From Siphonobacter sp. BAB-5405 (GTDB lineage: Bacteria > Bacteroidota > Bacteroidia > Cytophagales > Spirosomataceae), in contig NZ_NJAG01000003.1 of the NCBI RefSeq assembly GCF_002872335.1, forward strand, positions 76,532-140,531: a stretch of DNA of 64,000 nt, given 5' to 3'. The notes beneath the pieces are model-generated. The model was not told the origin of the DNA. It ran no database searches and saw only the letters and a list, made by a program, of their open reading frames with translations. Both the position numbers and the translations under genes were made by a program. Below are positions 1-10,968 of this stretch, in pieces; the first letter of the stretch is position 1, and each line of letters begins with the position of its first letter.

Positions 1-2
1 CC

Positions 3-782
3 CCTACGGTACCCGAGCTTTCGTCGAACGGCATTCACGCCGGGACCTTCCGCTATGAAATCGGTAAGCTCGACGCCGTGCCGGAAGTGGCTTATCAGGG
101 CGATTTAGGACTGACGTACGAAGACAAAAACTGGTACGTGGATCTGAGCGTCTTCCAGAACTCGATTCAAAACTACACGTACTCCGAACGGGTACAGAAA
201 CCCAATGGGCAGGACACGCTGTACAACGGCAATGTTCCCATTTACCGCTACGCTCAGGGCAATGCCCGGCTTCGGGGTATGGAAGGTACGGTAACGTTCA
301 ATCCGCAGGCGGCTCGCTGGTTTAGTATTACGCAGAGTTATTCAGCGGTATTCGGGGACAATCTCTCGGCCCGCGAAGCGGAGGCCCAATACCTGCCGTT
401 CATGCCCGCTCCCCGCTGGATTTCGCAAGTAAAATTGACGAAGGATCGGTATCGGGATTTCCTGCGGAATCTGTACCTGACCGTCGATCTGGAAGTAACG
501 CAGAAGCAGAATCGCTTTCTGGCGGCTTACGGTACGGAAACCGCAACGCCGGGGTATCAGCTCGTGAATATCGGACTGGGTACGGACATCGTAACGAAGA
601 ACAAACGAACGTTGGCGTCCTTTTACTTCTCAGCTAACAACGTTTTCGATGTAGCGTACCAGTCGCACCAGAGCCGCCTGAAGTATCTGGATGTAAACCC
701 ACGAACGGGTCGGGCCGGGGTATTCAACATGGGGCGGAATTTGAGCTTTAAGTTGATTATTCCGTTTGAAGTGAAGATTTAG
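3..782 (+). CDS. TonB-dependent outer-membrane receptor, C-terminal part
   Basis: The reading frame is open from the left edge of the window, so the 5' part (signal peptide, plug and most of the barrel) is outside. What remains, about 259 residues, is a run of alternating polar/aromatic beta-strands typical of the end of a TonB-dependent receptor barrel. It includes an FSANNVFD-like segment and a final strand ending FKLIIPFEVKI. Such receptors import siderophores, vitamins or glycans across the outer membrane using energy from TonB-ExbBD. The substrate cannot be told from this fragment, and no SusD partner follows. The stop is followed at once by a strong hairpin, so the gene ends its transcription unit. 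Confidence 0.85.
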   Translation, partial: PTVPELSSNGIHAGTFRYEIGKLDAVPEVAYQGDLGLTYEDKNWYVDLSVFQNSIQNYTYSERVQKPNGQDTLYNGNVPIYRYAQGNARLRGMEGTVTFNPQAARWFSITQSYSAVFGDNLSAREAEAQYLPFMPAPRWISQVKLTKDRYRDFLRNLYLTVDLEVTQKQNRFLAAYGTETATPGYQLVNIGLGTDIVTKNKRTLASFYFSANNVFDVAYQSHQSRLKYLDVNPRTGRAGVFNMGRNLSFKLIIPFEVKI

Positions 783-787
783 AAGAA

Positions 788-840
788 TATCAAACGCAAA
801 GAAGGACGGGCGATTCGCTCGTCCTTCTTTGCGTTTGATA
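788..840 (+). terminator. Perfect 21-bp hairpin after the TonB receptor
   Basis: A 21-bp perfect inverted repeat (788-808 and 820-840) with an 11-nt loop begins 6 nt after the receptor stop codon. The right arm carries a T-rich CTTCTTTG stretch. Position and stability indicate a rho-independent terminator, although a long terminal U-run is missing. Confidence 0.7.
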
Positions 841-963
841 GGGTTGGGTTAAAACCCAACCTTAGGAAAGGGACCGAGCCTATGGCTCTTGGGAGTTCGG
901 TTGAGTGGCGAGTGAGAGCCGTAGGCTCGGTTTGTCTGGTAGGAACGGGTTTCAACCCGTTCT
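841..963. repeat. Palindrome-rich repeat element, copy 1
   Basis: First copy of an element of about 122 bp that is repeated 196 bp downstream with few differences. It contains short palindromes: GGTTGGGTT/AACCCAACC (9-bp stem, 2-nt loop), GAGCC-TAT-GGCTC, GAGCC-GTA-GGCTC, and AACGGGTT-TC-AACCCGTT. No coding content is visible. Together with copy 2 it fills the 418-bp gap between the receptor and rpe. Confidence 0.85.
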
Positions 964-1036
964 AATTGTACCCGTCCTGCTTGCACCCATCTGCTTGCCC
1001 GTTGCCCGCATTCCGATCAAGCTCGTTGTGGCGTTG

Positions 1037-1178
1037 GGGTTGGGTTAAAACCCAACCTTAGGAAAGGAGCCGAGCCTACGGCTCTTGGGCTTCGGTTGAG
1101 TGGCGAGTGAGAGCCGTAGGCTCGGTTTGTCTGGTAGGAACGGGTTTTAACCCGTTCTGCTTGAGCCCGTTCCTACCA
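1037..1178. repeat. Palindrome-rich repeat element, copy 2 with closing arm
   Basis: Second copy of the element at 841-963; 1037-1158 aligns to it almost base for base. Here a 13-bp arm TGGTAGGAACGGG (1132-1144) is closed by its exact complement at 1166-1178, enclosing the smaller AACGGGTT/AACCCGTT hairpin. In copy 1 the closing arm is degenerate. The structured end lies about 20 bp past the rpe stop, so it could also act as a terminator for rpe. Confidence 0.85.
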
Positions 1179-1200
1179 AAGCCGTTGTCCTCTGAATTAA

Positions 1201-4043
<2,843 letters not shown>

Positions 4044-4092
4044 TTGATCGGGGACGGATACATAGGCAGACCTGACCCCATTACCATCCAGT

Positions 4093-4974
4093 ATGAAAAA
4101 ATTTCACGGCGTTGGAGTCGCCCTAGTTACTCCCTTTCACGAAGACGGCTCCATCGACTGGACGGGTCTGGAACGTATGCTGCAACACGTCACCGATGGG
4201 GGTGTTGATTACCTGGTGATCCAGGGAACTACCGGCGAGTCAGCCACGATGACCCAAGCCGAAAAAGTGGAGGTACTTCAGTTTGTCAAGGAAAAAAATG
4301 CGGGCAAACTTCCCATCGTCTACGGAATCGGTGGTAACGTCACTTCCAAGGTTGTTGAAGAGATTACTAAAACGGACCTGACGGGCGTCGATGCCATTCT
4401 GTCGGTTTGTCCGTACTACAATAAGCCCGGTAAACGGGGCGTCATTGCTCACTACACGGCGGTGGCCGATGCTTCTCCCGTTCCCGTAATCATGTACAAC
4501 ATCCCCGGTCGTACGGGCATCAACATGACGAGTGCAACGGTGATCGAGCTGGCTCAGCACCCGAATATCATCGGGGTGAAAGAAGCGTCCTGCATCATCG
4601 AGCAATGCATGGAAATCTTCCGCGATATGCCCGAAGACTTCCTGCTCATCTCGGGCGATGACGTACAGGCGGTACCCATCATTAGCATCGGTGGCGTAGG
4701 TGTAATGTCCGTGATTGCCAACGCTTTCCCGGGAAAATTCACTGGGATGGTTCACGCGGCTCTCAACGGCGATTTTGCTACGGCCCGTAAAACACTCGGT
4801 TCGTTCCTGGACATTGATCCATTGCTGTACGAAGAAGGAAATCCGGTCGGTGTGAAGGGTATTCTCGAATCCCTGGGACTGATTTCTTCCGATGTACGCT
4901 TACCCTTAATGAAAACCTCCGAAGAATTAAAAGAACGCCAGCGTTCGGTGATTCAAAAGGATAAACTAGTTTAG
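4093..4974 (+). CDS. dapA: 4-hydroxy-tetrahydrodipicolinate synthase
   Basis: Condenses pyruvate with L-aspartate semialdehyde, the first committed step to diaminopimelate and lysine. The protein is 293 aa, the normal size for this class I aldolase. Catalytic residues are in place: T46-T47 in GTTGES, Y109 in PYYNKP, Y135 in YNIPGRTG, and the Schiff-base lysine K163 in GVKEAS. The start codon is clear, 49 nt after the ligA stop. Downstream lies a 7-nt-period repeat element rather than an obvious terminator. Confidence 0.97.
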   Translation: MKKFHGVGVALVTPFHEDGSIDWTGLERMLQHVTDGGVDYLVIQGTTGESATMTQAEKVEVLQFVKEKNAGKLPIVYGIGGNVTSKVVEEITKTDLTGVDAILSVCPYYNKPGKRGVIAHYTAVADASPVPVIMYNIPGRTGINMTSATVIELAQHPNIIGVKEASCIIEQCMEIFRDMPEDFLLISGDDVQAVPIISIGGVGVMSVIANAFPGKFTGMVHAALNGDFATARKTLGSFLDIDPLLYEEGNPVGVKGILESLGLISSDVRLPLMKTSEELKERQRSVIQKDKLV

Positions 4975-4975
4975 T

Positions 4976-5068
4976 TGGCAGTTTTCGGTTTGCAGTTTTC
5001 AGTGGGGAATTCCCGGTAGGAACTGCAAGCCAGAAACTGTAAACTTAAAACCGACAACTGAAAACTCT
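4976..5068. repeat. 7-nt-period inverted element after dapA
   Basis: The left arm is CAGTTTT, CGGTTTG, CAGTTTT, CAGTGGG (from 4979). The right arm is AACTGCA, AGCCAGA, AACTGTA, AACTTAA, AACCGAC, AACTGAA (5020-5061, with AACTC following). The two arms are imperfect reverse complements and could fold into a long hairpin between dapA and the Dabb gene remnant. Confidence 0.7.
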
Positions 5069-5069
5069 A

Positions 5070-5371
5070 ATGTTCGTACACGTCGTTAATTTTTTCCTGA
5101 AAGCGGATATTTCTGCAGAAGATCGTTTAAAATTTGAACAGGGAGTGTCTTCCCTGGGTCAGGTCGAAGGCTGGAGCTATTTAATGTCGGCAAACCGGCT
5201 TCTACGGATCGTCCCGTCATTGATCGTTCATACGATTATTGCCTGCTGACCGTTTTCAAAGATATGGCAGGCCACGATGTGTATCAGGTAGACCCGATTC
5301 ACCTGAAATTCGTGGAAGACTGCAAGCAATACTGGGATCGGGTAGTGATCTATGATTCAGAAACGATTTAA
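5070..5371 (+). pseudogene. Dabb-family (stress-responsive A/B barrel) protein, frameshifted
   Basis: Translation from ATG 5070 gives MFVHVVNFFLKAD..EGWSYLM and then runs to a stop at about 5249. The adjacent frame continues with VGKPAST, a DRPVIDRSYDY-like core and YQVDPIHLKFVE, ending in YDSETI at 5371. Joined, these give a complete Dabb domain protein of about 100 aa. The join falls near 5183-5185; adding one G after ATG would restore the family pattern LMVGKP, so a single base is missing. The C-terminal part is well conserved, so this is either a very recent mutation or a sequencing error. The last 20 nt overlap the next gene. Dabb proteins are small dimeric alpha+beta-barrel proteins of mostly unknown function. 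Confidence 0.8.
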
Positions 5372-5768
5372 TCGAACCCTCGGCCTACGCGTGCTGGGCT
5401 TTGGTATACTGGCCTGGACGGTAACGTCGTGTTTTATGCCTTCGGTACCCATTTCACGTGACCGGAAGTATGACCTGGATGTATACTGGGAAAACCAGGA
5501 AAAACCGGATCGCCCTTTTCAGGTAATTGATCAGGTAAGTATCCACGAAGAAATGCCTTTAACGGATGCTCAGCGGACGACTAAAGGCCCTATGACGCAA
5601 CGCGGTAATGACGCCCGGCAAAAAGACCGGCTGACTCAGATGCTCGTGAAAAAAGCCGAAGATATGGGTGCCAATGCCGTCATTGACGTGAAGTATCAGT
5701 ACTATACCTCGACGACTTCCAACGGTTACATTATGGAAGGAACGGCGGTATTGTATCGAGGAAATTAG
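5352..5768 (+). CDS. Small lipoprotein, YbjQ-like heavy-metal-binding fold suspected
   Basis: A 138-aa protein with a short basic N-terminus, a hydrophobic stretch (about residues 10-24) and a lipobox-like TVTSC with Cys27, so it should be a lipid-anchored envelope protein. The C-terminal part (MGANAVIDVKYQYY... MEGTAVLYRG) has the A-V-I-x-V-x-Y and GTAV pattern of YbjQ/heavy-metal-binding-like domains, a weak resemblance only. It overlaps the end of the frameshifted Dabb gene by 20 nt, which suggests translational coupling in the intact ancestor. The specific function is unknown. Confidence 0.75.
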   Translation: MIQKRFNRTLGLRVLGFGILAWTVTSCFMPSVPISRDRKYDLDVYWENQEKPDRPFQVIDQVSIHEEMPLTDAQRTTKGPMTQRGNDARQKDRLTQMLVKKAEDMGANAVIDVKYQYYTSTTSNGYIMEGTAVLYRGN

Positions 5769-5770
5769 AA

Positions 5771-5840
5771 GGTTTGAATGAGTTTGAGGTTTCAGGTTTG
5801 ATGGATTGCAAATGCGACCGTCAAAACTGAAACCTCAATG
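5771..5840. repeat. GGTTTGA/TCAAACC inverted element
   Basis: The left arm has GGTTTGA, GAGTTTGA, GGTTTCA, GGTTTGA. The right arm has TCAAAACTGAAACCTCAA. A member of the GGTTTGA variety of the short-period inverted family, it occupies the first 70 nt of the 363-bp gap that follows the lipoprotein gene. Confidence 0.5.
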
Positions 5841-5879
5841 GTTTGTTAGGGGAAAACGGACGGATTTTGGTGGCTTCTT

Positions 5880-6123
5880 CCCCATATTGCATACGGGGCT
5901 ATATATTGTTAAACCCCTCCGGGGTTGGGAAGTAGTTGAAAAAGAGGGAGGCAACTGGTGCAGGTTTCTAAGCCTGTACCCACCATTTAGCAGTTTCCAA
6001 CTGCCACTTTCCATTCCAAGTTTATTTTAAAGTTCGATGCCGTTAGCGGGGCGGGTTGTCCGTAGCATTTGCTACGGACGTAGAAGTTGGTAGGCTGTGC
6101 CTACCGGGCGGGCCGCATCCCGC
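5880..6123. repeat. Mosaic of short palindromes (cluster B)
   Basis: A non-coding stretch made of separate small palindromes: CCCC-ATATTGCATAC-GGGG (5880-5898), AACCCC-TCC-GGGGTT (5912-5926), CAGG-TTTCTAAG-CCTG (5961-5976), GCAGTT-TCC-AACTGC (5990-6004), CCGTAGC-ATTT-GCTACGG (6060-6077) and GTAGGC-TGT-GCCTAC (6090-6104). Outer GCGGG/CCCGC segments bracket the last two. Most of these modules recur, in different order, at 59888-60215. It lies between convergently transcribed genes. Confidence 0.85.
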
Positions 6124-6131
6124 CACCATCA

Positions 6132-7211
6132 TTACCTCACCTCTTTCTGTAACCATTCGTAGACAGCTTCCAGGAACGTCGGATCAATGTCACCCTTGAT
6201 GGCAGCGTATTCCTGAGGTAAGCCCGTTTTTGCGGGTAACATCAGGTGATTTAATCCTTCCAGACGTACGATTTTGTACCGTTTATTTCCGGCTTTTTGC
6301 AACGCATTTTCAATCCCCTGAAGGTTCATATCGGCGTTCACCTGGACGTCTTTGGTACCATTCAATGCGAGCGTCGGTACCGTCAATTTTTGGAGGGAAG
6401 GAACGGGGTCGAAGCTAATAAAGCGACGAAACCATTCCCCGTTATAGTTAGTAACCACCTGTTTGACGTACATCTCTTCTTTGGGGGGAATACCAAAAAC
6501 GAATAGCTGGTTGGGCGACATTTTCGTGCGTAAAAAACCAATGCGTTCCCGGATCAACCCACTCAGTTGGGCCGTATCCTGTTGCGTAGCAAAGGCAGGG
6601 AAGACCTTGTCGAAGTACTCCGTAACGTAGGTTTCAACGACTGTTGAGTCGATCTTTGCCGTATAGAACAAATCACGGTTTTGCTGCCGCATGACCTCCA
6701 CCATGGATCGACCCGGTGCGGCCATCAGGATGACAAACGCAACGTCTTTTCGCTGAGCCGCCACGCCCGGAGCTACACTACCGCCTTCGCTGTGGCCAAG
6801 CATGCCAATCTTCTTGGGATTGATTTCTTTCCGGGTTTTCAGGTAATCCAGACTCGCTTCCGCATCCTTAATGAAGTTATCAATCGTAGCATTGATGAAG
6901 GTTTTATTCATTTTTCCTCCGCCGCGATCGTCGTATCGCAGGACGGCGTACCCGCGACTACCCAGGTATTCAGCAATGGCTTTGAAAGGTTTATGACCCA
7001 GAATGGTTTCATCCCGATCCTGCGGCCCCGAGCCCGTAATGAGAATCAGAGCCGGGAAATTTTTACCCTGATTCGGCAGCGTCAGCGTTCCTTTCAACTG
7101 CACGGAATCTTTGGTGTTCCAGTAGCTGACTTCCTCTTCGTGAAAAGGTTTCGTTTCCTGAGCAAAGGCAAGCGTACTCAGGCAAACTAGCAGGGAAGTA
7201 AATAACTTCAT
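6132..7211 (-). CDS. Secreted alpha/beta hydrolase
   Basis: A 359-aa protein beginning MKLFTSLLVCLSTLAFAQ, a signal peptide with cleavage after AQ; this start is preferred over an upstream one that would run into the neighbouring gene. The body is an alpha/beta-hydrolase fold with the oxyanion strand ILITGSGPQDRDET, the nucleophile elbow GHSEGG (S141), and a late GLNHLMLP segment supplying the catalytic His. This pattern matches Bacteroidota prolyl-oligopeptidase/dienelactone-hydrolase-like esterases of unknown substrate. It is 31 nt downstream of the SdpI-like gene on the same strand and could be the third gene of that operon. Confidence 0.85.
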   Translation of the reverse strand: MKLFTSLLVCLSTLAFAQETKPFHEEEVSYWNTKDSVQLKGTLTLPNQGKNFPALILITGSGPQDRDETILGHKPFKAIAEYLGSRGYAVLRYDDRGGGKMNKTFINATIDNFIKDAEASLDYLKTRKEINPKKIGMLGHSEGGSVAPGVAAQRKDVAFVILMAAPGRSMVEVMRQQNRDLFYTAKIDSTVVETYVTEYFDKVFPAFATQQDTAQLSGLIRERIGFLRTKMSPNQLFVFGIPPKEEMYVKQVVTNYNGEWFRRFISFDPVPSLQKLTVPTLALNGTKDVQVNADMNLQGIENALQKAGNKRYKIVRLEGLNHLMLPAKTGLPQEYAAIKGDIDPTFLEAVYEWLQKEVR

Positions 7212-7242
7212 ATGAGAGCCATGAAAGGTTTTAGGAAAGTAA

Positions 7243-7884
7243 TTATTTACGGGATAACTGATAGGAATAAAACATAGGATAAATGAAACCAATCGCGAGC
7301 ATACCGCCGACAATCAGCATTTTACCTGTAAAATCAACGTACAACATGGGCAGAATACTAACCAGACTGGAAACGACCAACAAGCGTCCCGCCAGCCGGT
7401 GCGTTTTTCGCCAGATTTCTTCATTCATTAGCGTGTACGGTGTACGAATGCCGATGAAATAATTGGGCTTCAAGCGGATAAAATAGTTGCCTAAGAAAAG
7501 GAAGAGAAAGGGAAATAAAAGCAATACATAATCAATCATTTTACCGCCGTCCTGAGCGATAGCAGCCTCAATAATAATGAAGTTCAGAGCGGCCAGAAAC
7601 ACCGTGGACCCCAGGCCTAATTGCTCCAGGGTTTCCTGCGTGTATTTCGTGGATGTTGCCTTGGTTGTATGGCCTTTTTTAATCAAAAGAAAGATACCTA
7701 TGGAAAAAGCGGCCATGCCAAACTGTAAGCCATAAAAGCCGGATTTGGACGCATAGTTATCCGCCCGGCCCTGGGCGTCGAAATGGATCGGTACGCGGTC
7801 TGGCAGTTCAGGAAAGATAAAATTTAGATACAGCAGCGGCAACAGCGAAATAACGATGGCAAGTAAAGTACGGGAGGCTTTCAT
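7243..7884 (-). CDS. SdpI/DUF1648 family integral membrane protein
   Basis: A 213-aa membrane protein with about six hydrophobic segments (near residues 5-24, 51-68, 92-111, 117-136, 165-184, 188-206). The N-terminal DUF1648 pattern (LPDRVPIHFDAQGRAD) and the C-terminal motif GIRTPYTLMNEEIWRKTHR are characteristic of SdpI. In Bacillus subtilis SdpI gives immunity to the SdpC toxin and captures the repressor SdpR at the membrane. Only 4 nt separate it from the upstream ArsR-type regulator, the same pairing as sdpR-sdpI. No sdpC-like toxin is visible here, so the role may be autoregulation or envelope-stress sensing. Confidence 0.88.
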   Translation of the reverse strand: MKASRTLLAIVISLLPLLYLNFIFPELPDRVPIHFDAQGRADNYASKSGFYGLQFGMAAFSIGIFLLIKKGHTTKATSTKYTQETLEQLGLGSTVFLAALNFIIIEAAIAQDGGKMIDYVLLLFPFLFLFLGNYFIRLKPNYFIGIRTPYTLMNEEIWRKTHRLAGRLLVVSSLVSILPMLYVDFTGKMLIVGGMLAIGFIYPMFYSYQLSRK

Positions 7885-7888
7885 AAGG

Positions 7889-8152
7889 TTAGGGTTTGGG
7901 TGTACGTAAGTGCATGATCCAGGCGAGTACTTCGTCCAGCACGGTCATGTTGAGCGAATAAATGATGTGCTGTCCTTTTTTCAGGGAGACCACCAGATCG
8001 GCCTGTTTGAGTAAATCCAGGTGGTGAGAAATGCTGGGCTTGGTCATGTCAAAATGCTCTGCAATCTCACCCGCTGTCAAATCTTTCTCCTGGAGTAGTT
8101 CCAGTATTTGTCGCCGCGTGGGATCATTCAGAGCCTTAAATAAAGTATTCAT
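7889..8152 (-). CDS. ArsR-family repressor, SdpR-like
   Basis: An 87-aa winged-helix protein that starts MNTLFKALNDPTRRQILELL, the typical ArsR/SdpR N-terminus, followed by the recognition helix region MTKPSISHHLDLLKQADL. It lacks the metal-binding CxC motif of ArsR/SmtB metalloregulators, which fits the SdpR autorepressor subgroup. It is the first gene of an operon with the SdpI-like gene. The region just upstream carries two TTAGA-type inverted repeats that are likely its own operator, so the pair is probably self-repressed. Confidence 0.92.
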   Translation of the reverse strand: MNTLFKALNDPTRRQILELLQEKDLTAGEIAEHFDMTKPSISHHLDLLKQADLVVSLKKGQHIIYSLNMTVLDEVLAWIMHLRTPKP

Positions 8153-8165
8153 CCGGTAAATAGAT

Positions 8166-8215
8166 AATTAGACAAATATCTAACTATTTCTTGGTAATTA
8201 GACAATCGTCTAATT
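8166..8215 (-). promoter_or_regulatory. Twin operator of the SdpR-like repressor
   Basis: A perfect palindrome AATTAGAC-AATC-GTCTAATT lies at 8196-8215. A second, imperfect copy TTAGA-N6-TCTAA lies at 8168-8183. Their centres are 30 bp apart, about three DNA turns, so two repressor dimers would bind the same face. They sit 14-63 nt upstream of the repressor start codon. Confidence 0.65.
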
Positions 8216-8233
8216 GTTTTTTTATCCAGCAGA

Positions 8234-8277
8234 CAAACAAAAATCCCGGAACGATCAGGCTCCGGGATTTTTGTTTG
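8234..8277 (-). terminator. Terminator of the M14 peptidase gene
   Basis: Perfect 17-bp stem (8234-8250 and 8261-8277) with GC-rich core TCCCGGA and T-rich flanks on both strands, 20 nt past the stop of the peptidase gene. A classic intrinsic terminator, possibly bidirectional. Confidence 0.85.
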
Positions 8278-8296
8278 CATCGAAAGCAGGTAGGGC

Positions 8297-10795
8297 TTAG
8301 TTCACCATAAATACGGCATTTGCAAATACCAGCTTGCCCTGATGCCAGAACCCACGGAAGAGGGGGTTGTTGACCAGATAAACCACCTGACCACGACCTA
8401 AATCCTGCGTACCGAACATCAGCGTATTTTCCAGTTTCTTTTTCGCTTCAAAGCCCACGAAACCAGCAACGGCCGGGTTTTTTTGCAGATAACCTACATT
8501 CCAGCCGTTCTTCAGGAATCCATACTCACTCGTCGAAAGTACCAGTCCGTGGTAAGGATTCGTTAACCCGTACGCCAGCGGGTGTGTGGTGTCAAGGTTG
8601 AATTTGTAAATTGCTCCCGGCGTGTCGGTCGATACGGATTCGCGTTCGCGGTTACCGAATACTTTCAGGTCGCTGGCCGCTTTTCCTTTCTCGTCCTTTT
8701 CCTCTTTTTTCGTGATTTCGAAACCCTCCTTGCCCGCCAGCGATCCAACGGCACCTTCCAGAGCAATCAGTTTACCACCCGCCTGTACCCAGCTTTTCAA
8801 CTTGGTTAGACCGGATTCGTTGAGCACCCGTCCGTAATTACCATTCGCCAGAATCAGTACGTCGAAATCGGCCAGCTTGGCACTCGCAAAATCGTTCGTG
8901 TGAATCATCGTGGCCGGGTAGTGCAGTTGCTGATCAAAGTAATGCCAAACTTCGCCTACGGCGTAGGGAGAGGTGCCTTCACCCGTCAGAATCGCTACTT
9001 TTGGTGCCTTCATCTGTGCTACGTAATTCGAGCCCAAATCCGGACCGTTCGTTACGTAACCCGTAGCCACGGGAATCAGGCTGCCCGGCATTTCTTTGGC
9101 TTCCTGTTGTAAAATCGTATCAAACGCGTCACCCAGTCTGGCGTTTTCGCCCCGCGTCAGAATGACCGTACCGATGTCGTATTTCTGACCTTCTACCTCA
9201 AACGCCTTCGTAGCTACCCGGGCCCGAACGTTTTTCCGGAACAAATGAGCCAGCAAATGAGCATCTTCCTGCGATTTCCAGCGAAGCAGATACGCGTAGG
9301 GTTTCGTCGTAATGGCAGCTGGCGTAGTAGCTGCCGGAGCGGTGGTCGTAAACGGCACTTTTTCTTTCAGAGCAAACGCTTTCAGACCGTAGGCGTAGGG
9401 AAGTGCCCAGGACGTGATATCGTAGGTAACCGAGTCTTCCAGCGTCGTTTTCGGCTCCATCAGAATTTTCAGGAAGGTCGAACGGGGCTGGGCCGTACTA
9501 ATCACAATATCACCGGCTTCCACGGACGCAGAGGCTGATTTGTCATCCGCAAAACTGTAGGCACCCGAGAAGTTAGCAGACTTGTCTGCGTAACCGTACT
9601 GGAAGCCCATGCGTTTAAGGTACGCTGTGAACGCCCGGGCGTTTCCTTCGCTGCCTTTGGTTTTGATGACGTAAGACTTGTACGTTCCGGTCGGGTTATT
9701 TTTGGCATTGGTAAAGAACTTGATGAACTCCGACGCCGCTTTATCCGCATTCGCTGAAAGAGCTTCCATTGTCGCCTTGCTGGCTGCCACGTGGTGGCTG
9801 ATGCGTTCGTGAAGCGTCAGGGTATCGCCGTCTTCTTTCTGAATAGCCAGACCCGCCCGGCCGTTTCCAGCCTGTTCGAAGGTCATACCAATGGCTCCGT
9901 TGAAAGTCGGGTACGTATCGCCGTAGCTAGGGTAGAACAGGTCAAAGTTCTCGCGGGTAAAGTACAGCCAGCCGTTTTTATCAAAGGTTTTCCGGTTGTA
10001 ATCACCGATGATGGTCTGAAACTCCCGTTGCCAGGCTGTAACGTCCTGGTGTACGGGTTTAGCGGGTGGCGTAAAGAAATAGGGAGAGTTGATGCCCTGC
10101 TCGTGGAAATCAGCGAATACGTGCGGCATCCACTGCTGATAAATCGTATTGCGAGCCTGACTTTCTTTCTGCACCATCCAGGCCCAGTCGCGGTTCAGAT
10201 CAAACATGTAGTGGTTCATCCGTCCGCCCGGCCAGGGTTCCGAGTGCTCCCAGGCACCGGCGTAGGCGTTAGCTACGTTGCCCAGACGCTGGTTGTAACC
10301 ATTTACGTAGCGATCGTAGCCGTCGGGGTTGACGCAGGGATCGATGATCACAACCGTATTCTTGAGAACGGCCGTGTTATCGCCTTTCAATAAGTTATAC
10401 GCCACGATCATGGCGGCTTCCGACGATACGTTTTCGTTGCCGTGGATGTTATAACTCATCCAGGAGACGGGTACCGACTTTCCGGAAGCGGAACCTTCCA
10501 GTAAGCCAATCGACTTGAGATGATTGGTACGGATGGTTTCAAGTTGGGGGAAATTTTCTTCAGACGCGATGATGGCCACCATCAAAGGACGGTTTTCATA
10601 GGTGGTGCCGTACTGCTGAAGTTTGACCTGCTTGGGAAACTGCTGAGCCAGGTACTCAAAATAATCCAGAACCCGGTAATGGGGGGTACAACGAATGGTA
10701 CCGGGTTCGTATCCTAAAAATTCTTTGGGAGTCTTCTGAGCCAGAACTGGGTACGCAAAGAGGGTTAGGAGAAAGAAAAGGGAAACTTTTTTCAT
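8297..10795 (-). CDS. Secreted M14-family zinc carboxypeptidase
   Basis: An 832-aa exported protein (signal peptide MKKVSLFFLLTLFAYPVLAQ). The M14 catalytic domain occupies roughly residues 30-350. It shows the zinc motif H118-x-x-E121 (in NIHGNENVSSEA), substrate-binding D199-L-N-R, the third zinc ligand H231 in FADFHEQG, and a probable catalytic Glu near E307 (MTFEQAG). The remaining 480 residues are accessory, with a class-I amidotransferase-like segment near 600-700 (VAILTGEG... DVLILANG) as often seen in Bacteroidota M14 peptidases. It probably trims peptides in the periplasm or outside the cell. Monocistronic, with its own terminator. Confidence 0.92.
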   Translation of the reverse strand: MKKVSLFFLLTLFAYPVLAQKTPKEFLGYEPGTIRCTPHYRVLDYFEYLAQQFPKQVKLQQYGTTYENRPLMVAIIASEENFPQLETIRTNHLKSIGLLEGSASGKSVPVSWMSYNIHGNENVSSEAAMIVAYNLLKGDNTAVLKNTVVIIDPCVNPDGYDRYVNGYNQRLGNVANAYAGAWEHSEPWPGGRMNHYMFDLNRDWAWMVQKESQARNTIYQQWMPHVFADFHEQGINSPYFFTPPAKPVHQDVTAWQREFQTIIGDYNRKTFDKNGWLYFTRENFDLFYPSYGDTYPTFNGAIGMTFEQAGNGRAGLAIQKEDGDTLTLHERISHHVAASKATMEALSANADKAASEFIKFFTNAKNNPTGTYKSYVIKTKGSEGNARAFTAYLKRMGFQYGYADKSANFSGAYSFADDKSASASVEAGDIVISTAQPRSTFLKILMEPKTTLEDSVTYDITSWALPYAYGLKAFALKEKVPFTTTAPAATTPAAITTKPYAYLLRWKSQEDAHLLAHLFRKNVRARVATKAFEVEGQKYDIGTVILTRGENARLGDAFDTILQQEAKEMPGSLIPVATGYVTNGPDLGSNYVAQMKAPKVAILTGEGTSPYAVGEVWHYFDQQLHYPATMIHTNDFASAKLADFDVLILANGNYGRVLNESGLTKLKSWVQAGGKLIALEGAVGSLAGKEGFEITKKEEKDEKGKAASDLKVFGNRERESVSTDTPGAIYKFNLDTTHPLAYGLTNPYHGLVLSTSEYGFLKNGWNVGYLQKNPAVAGFVGFEAKKKLENTLMFGTQDLGRGQVVYLVNNPLFRGFWHQGKLVFANAVFMVN

Positions 10796-10823
10796 GCCGA
10801 TGTTGTGTATTATCCGGAAACTT

Positions 10824-10831
10824 CAAAATTA
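10824..10831 (-). promoter_or_regulatory. Candidate -7 box of the M14 peptidase gene
   Basis: Reads TAATTTTG on the minus strand, matching TAnnTTTG, 28 nt before the start codon. No TTG at the expected -33 spacing was found, so support is moderate. Confidence 0.35.
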
Positions 10832-10968
10832 GGCGAATTTTCTCCTACTCGGATCGTGGATCGACAAAAGATAGAATTCAAATGCACCTGTCTGGGATTA
10901 TCGTCGATCAAGTACAGGCCTGAAGCGTTCAGCCAAGTCTGAAAGGGCTAACTGATTTTTTCTTCCAT

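Noticed and set aside
841-1178. Possible CRISPR array
   Set aside because: Only two copies with a 73-74 bp gap, each made of several different palindromes; no regular spacers and no cas genes.
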